From contig NZ_WTYO01000001.1 in NCBI RefSeq assembly GCF_009827515.1, positions 707,163-771,162 of the forward strand: 64,000 nucleotides of DNA, written 5' to 3'. The translations under genes were made by a program, and so were the position numbers. Every line of letters begins with the position of its first letter. Position 1 is the stretch's first letter. The stretch comes from Pelagerythrobacter marinus (lineage in GTDB: Bacteria > Pseudomonadota > Alphaproteobacteria > Sphingomonadales > Sphingomonadaceae). The notes beneath the pieces were generated by a model. The model was not told the origin of the DNA, did no database searches, and saw only the letters and a program-made list of their open reading frames with translations. Below, in pieces: positions 27,548 through 36,578 of the stretch.

Positions 27548-28729
27548 ATGACGCCCGCCGCGCGGGTCCAGGCCGCGATCGAACTGCTCGACGCGGTCAT
27601 CGCCGCCGCGCGCACCGGCGGCGCGCCTGCCGACCGGCTGATCGCGGACTATTTCCGCCAGCGCCGCTATGCCGGCAGCAAGGACCGGCGCGCCGTGCGC
27701 GAGCTGGTCTATCGCGCGATCCGCGCCTGCGGGCCGGTGCCCCGCGATGGCCGCGCGGCCATGTGCCGGCTGGCGCTGGAGGACGCGGCGCTGCCCCCCT
27801 TGTTCGACGGTTCGCCGCACGGCCCCGCGCCGATCGGCCCCGGCGAGGAAGCCGCCGACGCGGGGCTGGCGCCCGCGTGGCTGGAGGAGGCGCTGGCAGG
27901 TTCGGCCATCGCAGGGGACGAGGCGCGCGCCCTGCTGGGCCGGGCCCCGCTCGACCTGCGGGTCAACCGGCTGAAGGCCGATCGCGCCACGCTCGACCTG
28001 CCCGAGCCGGGCGACGTGCTGGCGGCACCCGACGGCTTGCGCTTTCCGGCAGGGACGGCGGTCGATCGATGGACCGCCTATCGCGAGGGCGCGGTCGAGA
28101 TCCAGGACCACGGCAGCCAGCTCGCCTGCATCGCCGTGGGCGCGCGGCCGGGTGAAACGGTGATCGACTTGTGCGCCGGCGGCGGGGGCAAGACGCTCGC
28201 GCTCGCCGCGGCGATGGAAAACCGCGGAACCCTGGTCGCCAGCGACACCGATCGCGCGCGCCTGTCGCGCCTGGGGCCGCGCGCGCAGCGGGCCGGCGCG
28301 GGCATGATCGAGAGCGTGCTGCTCGATCCGGGCCGCGAGGCCGAGGGGCTGGCCCGGTTCGCCGGGCAGGCCGACGCCGTCCTCGTCGATGCGCCCTGTT
28401 CGGGGACCGGCACCTGGCGCCGCAATCCGGAGGCGCGCTGGCGGCTCGACCCGGCGGCACTGACGCGGTTCGCCGCGGTGCAGGACCGGCTGCTGGCGAT
28501 TGCCGCGGGTCTGGTGCGTCCCGGCGGGCGGCTGGTCTTCGTGACCTGTTCGCTGCTCGACGCGGAAGGGGCGGAGCGGATCGCCGCCTTCCTGTCCGAG
28601 CGCCCCGACTGGCGGGCGGAGCGGCCCGATCTCCCCCTCGGGCGCGAGCGCGGGGCCGGCCTGCGCCTGACGCCGGGCCACGACGATACCGACGGATTTT
28701 TCATCGCACGTGCAGCCCGGGCATGTTAA
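27548..28729 (+). CDS. RsmB/NOP-family RNA (cytosine-5) methyltransferase
   Basis: A 393-residue SAM-dependent methyltransferase for cytosine C5 in rRNA. The N-terminus resembles a NusB-like helical domain (AAIELLDAVIAAARTG and KDRRAVRELVYRAIR). The catalytic domain has VIDLCAGGGGKTLALAAAM for SAM, the first catalytic Cys in DAPCSGTGTWRRNP, and the second in VFVTCSLLDAEG. This two-Cys arrangement is diagnostic. It may be RsmB (C967 of 16S rRNA), but the site is not determinable. It follows guaB on the same strand, and a TPR protein gene follows it. Confidence 0.92.
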   Translation: MTPAARVQAAIELLDAVIAAARTGGAPADRLIADYFRQRRYAGSKDRRAVRELVYRAIRACGPVPRDGRAAMCRLALEDAALPPLFDGSPHGPAPIGPGEEAADAGLAPAWLEEALAGSAIAGDEARALLGRAPLDLRVNRLKADRATLDLPEPGDVLAAPDGLRFPAGTAVDRWTAYREGAVEIQDHGSQLACIAVGARPGETVIDLCAGGGGKTLALAAAMENRGTLVASDTDRARLSRLGPRAQRAGAGMIESVLLDPGREAEGLARFAGQADAVLVDAPCSGTGTWRRNPEARWRLDPAALTRFAAVQDRLLAIAAGLVRPGGRLVFVTCSLLDAEGAERIAAFLSERPDWRAERPDLPLGRERGAGLRLTPGHDDTDGFFIARAARAC

Positions 28730-28788
28730 TCGGCGAGGTCATGGCAGAGGAACCGTCTGCAAATGTCCCGCCTTTTCAGGAGTTGATC

Positions 28789-29295
28789 ATGCGTTTCGCC
28801 CCCGCCGCCGCCGCCCTGTCGCTGGTCGTCGCGATTACCGCGAGCGTGGGGCAGGGCGCGGAGCGCGAGGCCGATCCGCGGGCCGCCATGCTGGTTGCAC
28901 AAGGCCGCGCGGCGATGGATGCGCAGGACCCGCAGCGCGCGATCGACGCGTTCGAGGCCGCGCTGGCGGTCGATCCGGGGCACACCGCGATCTTCCTCGA
29001 GCTCGCGCGGGCCGCGCGGGCGGAGGGGCTGCAGGGCAAGGCGATCCATTACTACCGCGAGGCGCTGGCCCGCGATCCGGGCAACCTGGCGGCCATTTCG
29101 GGCGAGGGCGAGGCCCTGGTGGAGAAAGGCGCGGTGGAAAAGGCCAAGGCCAATCTTGCCAAGCTTCACAGCATGTGCGGCGAAGGCTGCGTCGAGGCGC
29201 AGAGGCTGGCCGGCGCGATCCAGCGCGGGCCGCGCGCGCCGGTGCTGACGGCGGAAGCGGTCATGCCCGATGCCCAGGCCAGCCAGGCGAACTAG
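28789..29295 (+). CDS. Exported tetratricopeptide-repeat protein
   Basis: A 168-residue protein with a signal peptide (MRFAPAAAALSLVVAITASV) and about three TPR units (AMLVAQGRAAMDAQDPQRAI, DAFEAALAVDPGHTAIFLEL and KAIHYYREALARDPGN), plus a short Cys pair in HSMCGEGCVEA. TPR domains mediate protein contacts; no enzymatic function is implied. AGGAG 7 bases upstream supports the ATG at 28789 rather than longer forms. It ends in an 18-base tandem duplication that repeats the stop region. Confidence 0.88.
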   Translation: MRFAPAAAALSLVVAITASVGQGAEREADPRAAMLVAQGRAAMDAQDPQRAIDAFEAALAVDPGHTAIFLELARAARAEGLQGKAIHYYREALARDPGNLAAISGEGEALVEKGAVEKAKANLAKLHSMCGEGCVEAQRLAGAIQRGPRAPVLTAEAVMPDAQASQAN

Positions 29296-29322
29296 GCGAA
29301 TGCGCCGAACTAGGCGAATGCC
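29288..29322. repeat. 18-base tandem duplication at the TPR gene stop
   Basis: The unit CGAACTAGGCGAATGC occurs twice, 18 bases apart, and each copy contains the TAG triplet that ends the TPR gene. This looks like a recent slippage duplication; only the first TAG is used. Confidence 0.8.
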
Positions 29323-29352
29323 ATCCCCGCGCGCCGGGCCGTGCCGCCGCGC

Positions 29353-29826
29353 TCACACCAGTTCGCGGAAAGCCTCCAGCACGGCGCGATAGACGCGCTT
29401 CTTGAACGGCACGATCAGGTCCGGCAGCTGTTCGGGATCGACCCATTTCCAGTCGCAGAACTCGGGCGGGTCGTGCGCTTCCAGGTCGATATCGGCATCG
29501 GTGCCGGAAAAGCGCGCCAGGAACCAGACCTGTTCCTGCCCGCGATAGCGGCCGCCCCACAGCTTGCCCATCAGCTCTTCGGGCAGGTCGTAGCGGACCG
29601 GTTCTTCCATCTGGCGCAGGATCGTGACGTGTGCGGGATCGGCGCCGGTTTCCTCCCCCAGTTCGCGCAGGGCCGCCTCGCGCAGGTCCTCGCCCTCGTC
29701 CACGCCGCCCTGGGGCATCTGCCACCAGTCGCCTTCCTTGTTGTCGATCCTGCGGCCGACGAAGGCGCGGCCTTCGGCATTGACCAGCATGACGCCCACG
29801 CAGGGGCGATAACCCAGTTCGTTCAT
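29353..29826 (-). CDS. rppH: RNA pyrophosphohydrolase (Nudix)
   Basis: A 157-residue Nudix hydrolase that removes pyrophosphate from the 5' end of mRNA, triggering decay by RNase E. The Nudix box runs from GGVDEGED at residue 40 to RELGEETG at 61. Family-specific features are the N-terminal YRPCVGVMLVN and the later VWFLARFSGTDADIDL. The start at 29826 overlaps the stop of the upstream alpha/beta hydrolase gene by 4 bases, so translation is coupled although the functions are unrelated. Confidence 0.93.
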   Translation of the reverse strand: MNELGYRPCVGVMLVNAEGRAFVGRRIDNKEGDWWQMPQGGVDEGEDLREAALRELGEETGADPAHVTILRQMEEPVRYDLPEELMGKLWGGRYRGQEQVWFLARFSGTDADIDLEAHDPPEFCDWKWVDPEQLPDLIVPFKKRVYRAVLEAFRELV

Positions 29827-30794
29827 GCGCCTCCCTTGCCCTGGCTCGCCTGGCGAGTCAGCATCAACTTGATCGCAGCGATGAAGGATTCGAGGTCCTC
29901 CTGGCCGCTGGGGATCGCCTTGCGCAATGTCGTGAAGCCGTGAATGTTCCCGGCGAATTCCAGGTAAGTCACGTCGATCCCCAGGCCGATCAGGTGGGCC
30001 GCGTAGTTGCGCCCCGAATCGCGCAGCGGGTCGAGCCCCGCGGTGCAGACCACGGTCGGCGGCGTGCCCGAACAGTCGCCGATCATCGGCATGTTGCGCC
30101 GGTCCTGCGGGTCGGCGGCATACTGCGCGGTGAACCAGGCCATCGCCGCGCCGGTGAGCAGGAACCCGTCGGAAAAGTCGAAGAAGCTGCGGTGCTGCGC
30201 GGGATCGTCCGCCACCGGGTAGATCGGCGCCTGGACGATCACCGGCACCGCCGCCGGTTCGGCGCAGAGCTGGTTCGTGGTGACGATCGTCAGGTTGCCG
30301 CCCGCGCTGTCGCCGGTGATGACGAGGCCGGTGATCTCGCGCCCCAGCTCGGACGGGCTGCCGGCGATCCACCGGGCCGCCGCCTCGCAATCGTCGGGCG
30401 CGGCGGGGAACGGGTGTTCGGGCGCGAGCCGGTAATCGATCGAGACGACCGGCAGGTCGAGCTGGTGGCAGATCTCGGTACACAGCGCGTGATAGACCTC
30501 GAGGTCGCCGATCACGAAGCCCCCGCCGTGGATGAACACCACGCAGGGGCCGGGGTCGCGCGATTCGCGCGTGTCGTAGAACCGCAGCGGGATCTCGCCC
30601 CCCGGGCCGGGGCACGAGAGGTCGCGCACGACCGCCAGATCGCGCGGCTCCGCCTCGGCCAGCATTCCCATCGTGCGCATCCCCTCGCGCCCTTCCTCGA
30701 CCGGCAGTTCCTCCACCCCCGGGCGGCCGAGCTGCTCCAGCATGTCGAGGAATGCGCGCACGTCGTCGCGCACGTAGTGATCGTCGCTGGCCAT
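29823..30794 (-). CDS. Alpha/beta hydrolase, hormone-sensitive-lipase family
   Basis: A 323-residue esterase. The oxyanion-hole motif HGGG is at 89-92 and the nucleophile motif GDSAGG at 161-166, with Asp in DPLRD and His in GNIHGF completing the triad. The strand-2 signature VVSIDYRLAPEHPFP is typical of the HSL (group IV) family, which acts on short to medium acyl esters. The start at 30794 follows GGGAGGG. It overlaps rppH by 4 bases. The divergent korA gene begins 180 bases away; no functional link is implied. Confidence 0.93.
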   Translation of the reverse strand: MASDDHYVRDDVRAFLDMLEQLGRPGVEELPVEEGREGMRTMGMLAEAEPRDLAVVRDLSCPGPGGEIPLRFYDTRESRDPGPCVVFIHGGGFVIGDLEVYHALCTEICHQLDLPVVSIDYRLAPEHPFPAAPDDCEAAARWIAGSPSELGREITGLVITGDSAGGNLTIVTTNQLCAEPAAVPVIVQAPIYPVADDPAQHRSFFDFSDGFLLTGAAMAWFTAQYAADPQDRRNMPMIGDCSGTPPTVVCTAGLDPLRDSGRNYAAHLIGLGIDVTYLEFAGNIHGFTTLRKAIPSGQEDLESFIAAIKLMLTRQASQGKGGA

Positions 30795-30973
30795 ATTGTT
30801 CCCTCCCGCCAATCGGTTTCTTTTCGCAATCCTAGCGCGCAAAGTGCGGTTTTCCACTCGACATTTTGCGCCCCGGGGAGAAAAACTTCATTGCGGGAGA
30901 GGGGGAGGGTGCATAGGTGCCGCCCCCCGAGAAGAATGCATCGCCCGCGGGCGGTGCGCGAAAAGGAATTTCG

Positions 30974-32959
30974 ATGGCTAGTCAGGCCGCCGCAACCCCG
31001 CGTGAAGCGGATTCCCCCGATGCCGTAGTCGTGCGTTTCGCCGGAGATTCCGGCGATGGCATGCAGCTGACGGGCGGGCAGTTCACCCTCTCGACCGCGT
31101 TGGCGGGCAACGACCTGGCCACGTTCCCCGACTTCCCGGCCGAGATCCGCGCCCCGCAGGGCACGCTGTTCGGCGTATCGGCGTTCCAGATCAATTTCGG
31201 CAGCCGCGAGATCAACACCGCCGGCGACGCGCCCGATGTCCTGGTGGCGATGAACCCGGCCGCGCTGAAGGTGAACCTCGCCGCGCTGAAGCCGGGCGGG
31301 CTGATCATCGCCGACACCGGCGAGTTCACCAAGCGCAACCTCGACAAGGCGAAGTACGAGGCCAACCCGCTGGAAGACGGCAGCCTGGCGAAATACGACC
31401 TGCTGGCGTTCGACATCAGCGCGCTGACGATCGAGGCGGTCAAGCCCTTCGGCCTCGGCAACAAGGATGCCCTGCGCTGCAAGAACATGTGGACGCTGGG
31501 GCTGGCGCTGTGGATGTTCGACCGCCCGCGCGAGCCGCTGCACGACTGGCTGCGCCAAAAATTCCGCAACAAGCCCGAGATCGCCGATGCCAACATCGCC
31601 GCGCTCGATGCCGGCCATGCCTATGGCGAAACGGCCGAGCTTTCGGGCCCGCTGAAGCAGGTCCACGTCGATCCGGTGCCGAGCGAGCCGGGCCTCTACC
31701 GCACGATCACCGGGGCCGAGGCGGTCTCGCTGGGCCTCGTCGCGGGCGCGCAGCTGGCCGAACTGCCGATGTTCTTCGGCGGCTATCCGATCACGCCGGC
31801 GAGCGCGATCCTGCACCACCTGGCGCGGCTGAAGGAATTCGGCGTCACGACCTTCCAGGCGGAAGACGAGATCGCGGCCATCTGCGCGGCGATCGGCGCC
31901 AGCTATGCCGGCAGCCTGGGGGTAACCTCCTCCAGCGGGCCGGGCATCGCGCTGAAGGGCGAGGCGATGGGCCTTGCCATCATGACCGAGCTGCCGCTGG
32001 TGATCGTCAATTCGCAGCGCGGCGGCCCGTCCACCGGGCTTCCGACCAAGACCGAGCAGAGCGATCTCTACCAGGCCGTCTACGGCCGCAACGGCGACGC
32101 GCCGATGCCGGTGATCGCGGCGCGCAGCCCGGGCGACGCGTTCGACTGCGCGATCGAGGCCTGCCGCATCGCGGTCGAATACATGACCCCGGTCATGCTG
32201 CTGACCGACGGCTATATCGCCAATGCGGCCGAGCCGTGGAAGGTGCCCGATCCGGCGGCCTATGCCAGGTTCCCGGCCACGTTCCTGGCGGAGAAGAACG
32301 CCGGCGACACCCTGCTGCCGTACAAGCGCGATGCGAAGGGCGCGCGCCCGTGGATCAAGCCCGGCACCCCCGGCCTGATGCACCGCATCGGCGGGATCGA
32401 GAAGGCGGTGGATACCGGCCACATCGATTATTCGCCCGACAACCACCAGGCGATGACCGATGCGCGCAAGGACAAGGTCCTGGGCGTGACGGTGCCCGAC
32501 CAGGACGTCTGCCTCGGCGGCGAGAGCGGCCGGCTGGCGGTCGTCGGCTGGGGCTCGACCTTCGGCCCGATCCACCAGGCCGTGGGCCGCGCGCGGCGCA
32601 AGGGGCACGACGTCAGCCACGTCCACGTGCGCCATATCTGGCCCCTGCCGGCCAACCTCGGCGCTCTGCTCAAGCGTTTCGACAAGGTCCTCGTGCCCGA
32701 GATGAACACCGGCCAGTTCAAGACCGTGCTGCGCGACCAGTTCCTGATCGACGCCGAGCCGCTGACCAAGACCAGCGGCCAGCCGTTCCAGATCGCCGAG
32801 CTGGAAGAGGCGATCGGCAAGTACTTCGACGGCATTGCCGACAACGAGGGCGGGCAGGTCCCGGTCAACGAAGAGCAGTTGCCGCACCTGGAATCGGGGC
32901 ATGACGACGGCTCGCTGAACGCCAAGGCCTCGCCGCAATCGCAGGAGCACGGCTCGTGA
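30974..32959 (+). CDS. korA: 2-oxoacid:acceptor oxidoreductase subunit alpha
   Basis: A 661-residue subunit of the thiamine- and Fe-S-dependent enzyme oxidising 2-oxoglutarate (or a related 2-oxoacid) to acyl-CoA, with ferredoxin or another acceptor. A gamma domain is fused at the N-terminus (FAGDSGDGMQLTGG, residues about 22-35), and the alpha domain starts near residue 265 with GGYPITPASAILH, including TSSSGPG and GPSTGLPTKTEQSDL. It is co-translated with korB (4-base overlap). AAGGA precedes the start. 2-oxoglutarate is the likely substrate from family resemblance. Confidence 0.92.
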   Translation: MASQAAATPREADSPDAVVVRFAGDSGDGMQLTGGQFTLSTALAGNDLATFPDFPAEIRAPQGTLFGVSAFQINFGSREINTAGDAPDVLVAMNPAALKVNLAALKPGGLIIADTGEFTKRNLDKAKYEANPLEDGSLAKYDLLAFDISALTIEAVKPFGLGNKDALRCKNMWTLGLALWMFDRPREPLHDWLRQKFRNKPEIADANIAALDAGHAYGETAELSGPLKQVHVDPVPSEPGLYRTITGAEAVSLGLVAGAQLAELPMFFGGYPITPASAILHHLARLKEFGVTTFQAEDEIAAICAAIGASYAGSLGVTSSSGPGIALKGEAMGLAIMTELPLVIVNSQRGGPSTGLPTKTEQSDLYQAVYGRNGDAPMPVIAARSPGDAFDCAIEACRIAVEYMTPVMLLTDGYIANAAEPWKVPDPAAYARFPATFLAEKNAGDTLLPYKRDAKGARPWIKPGTPGLMHRIGGIEKAVDTGHIDYSPDNHQAMTDARKDKVLGVTVPDQDVCLGGESGRLAVVGWGSTFGPIHQAVGRARRKGHDVSHVHVRHIWPLPANLGALLKRFDKVLVPEMNTGQFKTVLRDQFLIDAEPLTKTSGQPFQIAELEEAIGKYFDGIADNEGGQVPVNEEQLPHLESGHDDGSLNAKASPQSQEHGS

Positions 32960-33990
32960 ACGCACCAGTGAAAATCGAAACCACGCTCAAGGACTGGGAA
33001 ACCGACCAGGAGGTTCGCTGGTGCCCGGGCTGCGGCGACTACGCGATCCTCAAGGCGGTGCAGCGCACGCTGCCGCAGATCGGGGCCGACCCGGCGAACA
33101 CCGTGTTCATCAGCGGCATCGGCTGTTCCAGCCGGTTCCCCTATTACATGGAAAGCTATGGCTTCCACACGATCCACGGGCGCGCGCCGGCCGTGGCGAC
33201 GGGGGTGAAGCTGGCCAATCCCGATCTCGACATCTGGCTGGTGACCGGCGACGGCGACGGCCTGTCGATCGGCGGCAATCACCTGATGCACGTGCTGCGG
33301 CGCAACGTGAACATGCAGATCATGCTGTTCAACAACGAGATCTACGGCCTGACCAAGGGCCAGTACTCGCCGACCAGCCGCGAGGGGACCAAGTCGCCCT
33401 CCACCCCGCTGGGCAGCTACGACCACCCGGCCCGGCCGGCGGCCTTCGCGCTCGGTTCGGGCGCGCGCTTCGTGGCGCGCGGGTTCGACGTGTCGAAGAA
33501 GCTGCCCGAAGTGCTGAAGGCGGCCCATGCCCATCAGGGCGCGGCCTTCATCGAGATCTTCCAGAACTGCATCGTCTACAACAAGGACGTATTCGAGGAT
33601 TTCGCCGCCCCCAAGGGGGCCGAGGCGCAGCAGCTCTGGCTGGAACACGGCGAGCCGATGCTGTTCGCCGGCGGCACCAGGGGCATCACGCTCAACCGCG
33701 ACAAGCTATGCCTCGAAGTCGTCGATGTCGTCGATGGCGACTGGCAGGCGGCCGGGGTGATCGTGCACGACGCGGCCAACCGCTCGATCGCGCACATGCT
33801 GGTGGAAATGCCGTTCGGCCCGTTCCCGATGGCACTGGGCGTCCTCTACGACGATCCGCGCCCGACTTTCGAGACCGCGGTGATCGAGGAACGCGCCCAG
33901 GCCAGCGCGGGCAAGGAAGCCGACCTCGCGCGGCTGCTGGGCAAGGGGCAGACCTGGACCGTCAGCGGAACCGCGCAGGACCCGGTCTGA
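32956..33990 (+). CDS. korB: 2-oxoacid:acceptor oxidoreductase subunit beta
   Basis: A 344-residue thiamine-diphosphate-binding beta subunit. The Fe-S cluster ligands are CPGC at 23-26 and the Cys of GIGCSSRFPYY. TPP binding is marked by VTGDGDGLSIGGNH and LFNNEIYGLTKGQ. The 4-base overlap with korA makes a single coupled unit of the KorAB type with no separate gamma or delta subunit. No ferredoxin gene is nearby, so the electron acceptor must be encoded elsewhere. Oxygen-tolerant members of this family exist in aerobes. Confidence 0.93.
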   Translation: MNAPVKIETTLKDWETDQEVRWCPGCGDYAILKAVQRTLPQIGADPANTVFISGIGCSSRFPYYMESYGFHTIHGRAPAVATGVKLANPDLDIWLVTGDGDGLSIGGNHLMHVLRRNVNMQIMLFNNEIYGLTKGQYSPTSREGTKSPSTPLGSYDHPARPAAFALGSGARFVARGFDVSKKLPEVLKAAHAHQGAAFIEIFQNCIVYNKDVFEDFAAPKGAEAQQLWLEHGEPMLFAGGTRGITLNRDKLCLEVVDVVDGDWQAAGVIVHDAANRSIAHMLVEMPFGPFPMALGVLYDDPRPTFETAVIEERAQASAGKEADLARLLGKGQTWTVSGTAQDPV

Positions 33991-34105
33991 CGCGGGATTT
34001 TCCGCCGCCTGACAAGAATTGGACGCTTTTTCTGAACCTTCCGCCGGCTCGTTCGTTCGTGCCGTGAAGCCTGCCCCACTGGCAGGTCATACGAAGGAGA
34101 GTTCG

Positions 34106-34693
34106 ATGAAGAAGCTCAACGCCTCCCTCGCCACGGCGAGCGCGCTCGCATTTGCCCTCGCCGCGTGCGGCGAACCCGAGGTGGCCGAAACCGACAACGC
34201 GATGGTCGAGGAAGACCTGTCCGAAACGGCCGAATTCGATCCCTCGACCCGCGACTACACGCTGACTGAAGAGGCGCAGGCGCGCCGCGACGCGTTCGAC
34301 GAAACCGCCTTCCAGGAAGAATACGGCACCTATCGCGACGACATCATGTCCGAACCGGCCGAACCGACCGGCAGCGATGCCGACGATCCTGCCGAGGCCC
34401 AGGCCGCGTCCGCCCCGCGCGATCCGCAGACCAACATGCGCGCGCGCGAGAACATGACTTTCGCCTATCTCGACCGGAACGACGACGGGCAGCTCTCGGT
34501 CGCCGAATATGCGATCTGGGCCATCCCGCTCGACCCCACGGCGCCGCGTCCCGACGACCAGAACGCCCCGCGCGTGACGGCGGAACAGGCCAACAAGGCC
34601 GCGGATTCGTTCTTCTACTACGACCGCGACGGCGACACCTACCTGTCGCAATCCGAATTCCAGGCCGCCCGCAGCGGGGCCGACGTCGCCTGA
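34106..34693 (+). CDS. EF-hand lipoprotein
   Basis: A 195-residue exported lipoprotein. The signal peptide ends in a lipobox, FALAAC, at residues 16-21. Two EF-hand calcium loops occur in the C-terminal half: DRNDDGQLSVAEY and DRDGDTYLSQSEF. The middle is acidic and probably disordered. AAGGAGA precedes the start. Calcium binding at the envelope is likely; a specific role is unknown. It ends just before a clear terminator. Confidence 0.9.
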   Translation: MKKLNASLATASALAFALAACGEPEVAETDNAMVEEDLSETAEFDPSTRDYTLTEEAQARRDAFDETAFQEEYGTYRDDIMSEPAEPTGSDADDPAEAQAASAPRDPQTNMRARENMTFAYLDRNDDGQLSVAEYAIWAIPLDPTAPRPDDQNAPRVTAEQANKAADSFFYYDRDGDTYLSQSEFQAARSGADVA

Positions 34694-34717
34694 CGGCGCC
34701 GACAGCGGACGACGAGA

Positions 34718-34745
34718 GGGCGGCGAGGTTTTCGCCGCCCTTTTT
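34718..34745 (+). terminator. Rho-independent terminator after the EF-hand gene
   Basis: GGGCGGCGA at 34718-34726 pairs perfectly with TCGCCGCCC at 34732-34740 and is followed by five T. It ends transcription of the EF-hand lipoprotein gene. Confidence 0.92.
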
Positions 34746-34813
34746 GATTCGCCCGAACCGCGTTACCGCGCAGGCCGGGCCGGCGCAGGGGCGCGAATCG
34801 GGACGGAGACGAC

Positions 34814-35848
34814 GTGGACAATCTGACGCACAGCCTCGTCGGGGCGCTGATCGGACAGGCGGGGCTGAAGCGGAAGACCGGCCTCGCCATGCCCGCGCTG
34901 GTGATCGGCGCCAACCTGCCCGATGTCGACGCGGCCTGTTTCTTCTGGCTCGAAGGGGTCGAGCACCTCGGCTTCCGCCGCGGGATCACCCACGGGCCGA
35001 TCGCCTGGGTTCTCCTGCCGCTGGTCCTGGCCGGGCTGCTCTACGCCTTCGACCGGTGGCAGGAACGGCGCGGGACGCGGCCCGAAGGGCGCTTGCCTGT
35101 GCGGTTCGGCTGGCTCTACGCGCTCGCCTTCATCGGCTGCCTCACCCACCCGGCGCTCGACTGGCTCAACGTCTACGGCATTCGCCTGCTGGAGCCGTTT
35201 TCCAGCCGTTGGTTCTACGGCGACACGCTGTTCATCATCGACGTCTGGCTCTGGGCCCTGCTGGGCCTCGCCACGTGGTTCTCGCTCCGGCGCGAGAAGC
35301 GCGGCGGGGAGTGGCGGCGGCCGGCGCGGATCGCGATCGCGGTGGCGCTGGCCTACGTCGGGCTGAACGGGGGCATCACCTATTTCGAGCGCCAGACGGG
35401 CGCGCTGATGGCCGAACCCTATCCCGAGGTGGCGATCGCCGCGCCGGTGCCGCTGGCATTCTGGGAGCGGGAGCGGATCATCCGCACGGCCGACGGCCTC
35501 TGGTGGTCCTCCCACTGGACCGGCGCGGCCGACGGCCATGGATATCGCGCGCCCCCGCGGCAGCAATGCGCCCTGCCGGACGAGGGCACCCTTGCGGGCA
35601 ATGCCCAGGCGGCGGCGTTCCTTTTCTGGTCGCGCGCACCCTTCGCGGAACGGGCGCCCGACGGTTCGCCGGATGGATCGCCAAACGGATCGCTCGTCCT
35701 GCGCGATGCCCGTTTCTACGATCCGCGCGCGCGCGACCGGTTCTCGGTCGCCTTGCCCGGCATACCTTGCGAACCGCTCGGCTGGCGAGGGGCCGGGGCC
35801 AGGCGCTCCACCGCCTCGCTGTCCGCCGCCGCCCGGGCCGGGCGATAG
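34814..35848 (+). CDS. Membrane-bound metal-dependent hydrolase, YdjM/YfhO-type
   Basis: A 344-residue membrane protein. The N-terminus MDNLTHSLVGALIGQAGL is the hallmark of the DUF457/YdjM family of predicted inner-membrane metal-dependent hydrolases, whose conserved His and Asp (LTHS, NLPDVD, RGITHGP and THPALDWLNVYG) may bind metal. Four hydrophobic helices follow in the first 200 residues, then a soluble C-terminal part. It converges with the PAP2 phosphatase gene and the two overlap by 133 bases at their 3' ends, so the real C-terminus may be shorter than it looks or the overlap is genuine. Confidence 0.88.
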   Translation: MDNLTHSLVGALIGQAGLKRKTGLAMPALVIGANLPDVDAACFFWLEGVEHLGFRRGITHGPIAWVLLPLVLAGLLYAFDRWQERRGTRPEGRLPVRFGWLYALAFIGCLTHPALDWLNVYGIRLLEPFSSRWFYGDTLFIIDVWLWALLGLATWFSLRREKRGGEWRRPARIAIAVALAYVGLNGGITYFERQTGALMAEPYPEVAIAAPVPLAFWERERIIRTADGLWWSSHWTGAADGHGYRAPPRQQCALPDEGTLAGNAQAAAFLFWSRAPFAERAPDGSPDGSPNGSLVLRDARFYDPRARDRFSVALPGIPCEPLGWRGAGARRSTASLSAAARAGR

Positions 35849-36537
35849 AGCAGGGCCGCCGCGAGGAAGGCCCAGCCGGCCCCGCCCAGCCAGCCCGCGA
35901 TCGCGTCGGTCGGGAAATGGACCCCCAGCATGACGCGGCTCCAGGCGACCATCGCGCTCACCACCATGGCCGCGCCGACCACCGTGTAGCGCACCGCGTG
36001 GCGCCGGCTCAGCGCGGCGAAGGCGAGCGCGATCGCGATATAGACCACCGCCGCGTTGAAGCTGTGGCCCGAGGGGAAGCTCTGCCCGCCCGCTTCCATC
36101 AGCCGCGGCACGATCTCGGGCCGTTCTCGCCCGACCAGGTGCTTGGCCCCGGTATTGACCAGCCAGCCCGCGACCACCGTCATCGCCAGCAGCACCGCCT
36201 CGCGTCGCAGCCTCAGGAACGCGAGCGCGACGATGGCGGCTACTGCGAAGAGGTTGCGCAGGAACACGCCGCCCAGCGCGGTCACGTCGCGCACGATCTC
36301 GCGCAGCAGGGGCGGCCCGGCCAGCGCCAGCTCCTCCCCGCTTCGCGCCAGCACCAGGCCCGCGCGGTCGAACCCGGCGGCGTGTCCGCCCGCGAGGAGC
36401 CAGGCGACGAGGGCGAAGCCGGCCCAGCACGCGAGGCCCGCGACGGCCGCCTTGCGCCGGTCGATCGCGAATCCGCGCGCCGGCAGGCGGACGGTTTCGG
36501 CGGGCAGGTGATGGCCCTGGCGGGCGGGATCGTTCAT
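35716..36537 (-). CDS. PAP2 family phosphatase
   Basis: A 273-residue membrane phosphatase acting on lipid phosphates such as phosphatidic acid or undecaprenyl diphosphate. The three-part catalytic signature is complete: KHLVGRERP, PSGHS in QSFPSGHSFNAAV, and SRVMLGVHFPTD. Five or six hydrophobic helices surround it. The C-terminal 35 residues, rich in Ser, Pro and Arg, overlap the 3' end of the oppositely oriented YdjM-like gene. The gene starts 41 bases from the divergent photolyase gene. The substrate is not determinable. Confidence 0.92.
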   Translation of the reverse strand: MNDPARQGHHLPAETVRLPARGFAIDRRKAAVAGLACWAGFALVAWLLAGGHAAGFDRAGLVLARSGEELALAGPPLLREIVRDVTALGGVFLRNLFAVAAIVALAFLRLRREAVLLAMTVVAGWLVNTGAKHLVGRERPEIVPRLMEAGGQSFPSGHSFNAAVVYIAIALAFAALSRRHAVRYTVVGAAMVVSAMVAWSRVMLGVHFPTDAIAGWLGGAGWAFLAAALLYRPARAAADSEAVERLAPAPRQPSGSQGMPGKATENRSRARGS

Positions 36538-36578
36538 GCCCGGGGAACCTGGGGGCGGCCGTTCCCGTTCCCCGGGGC

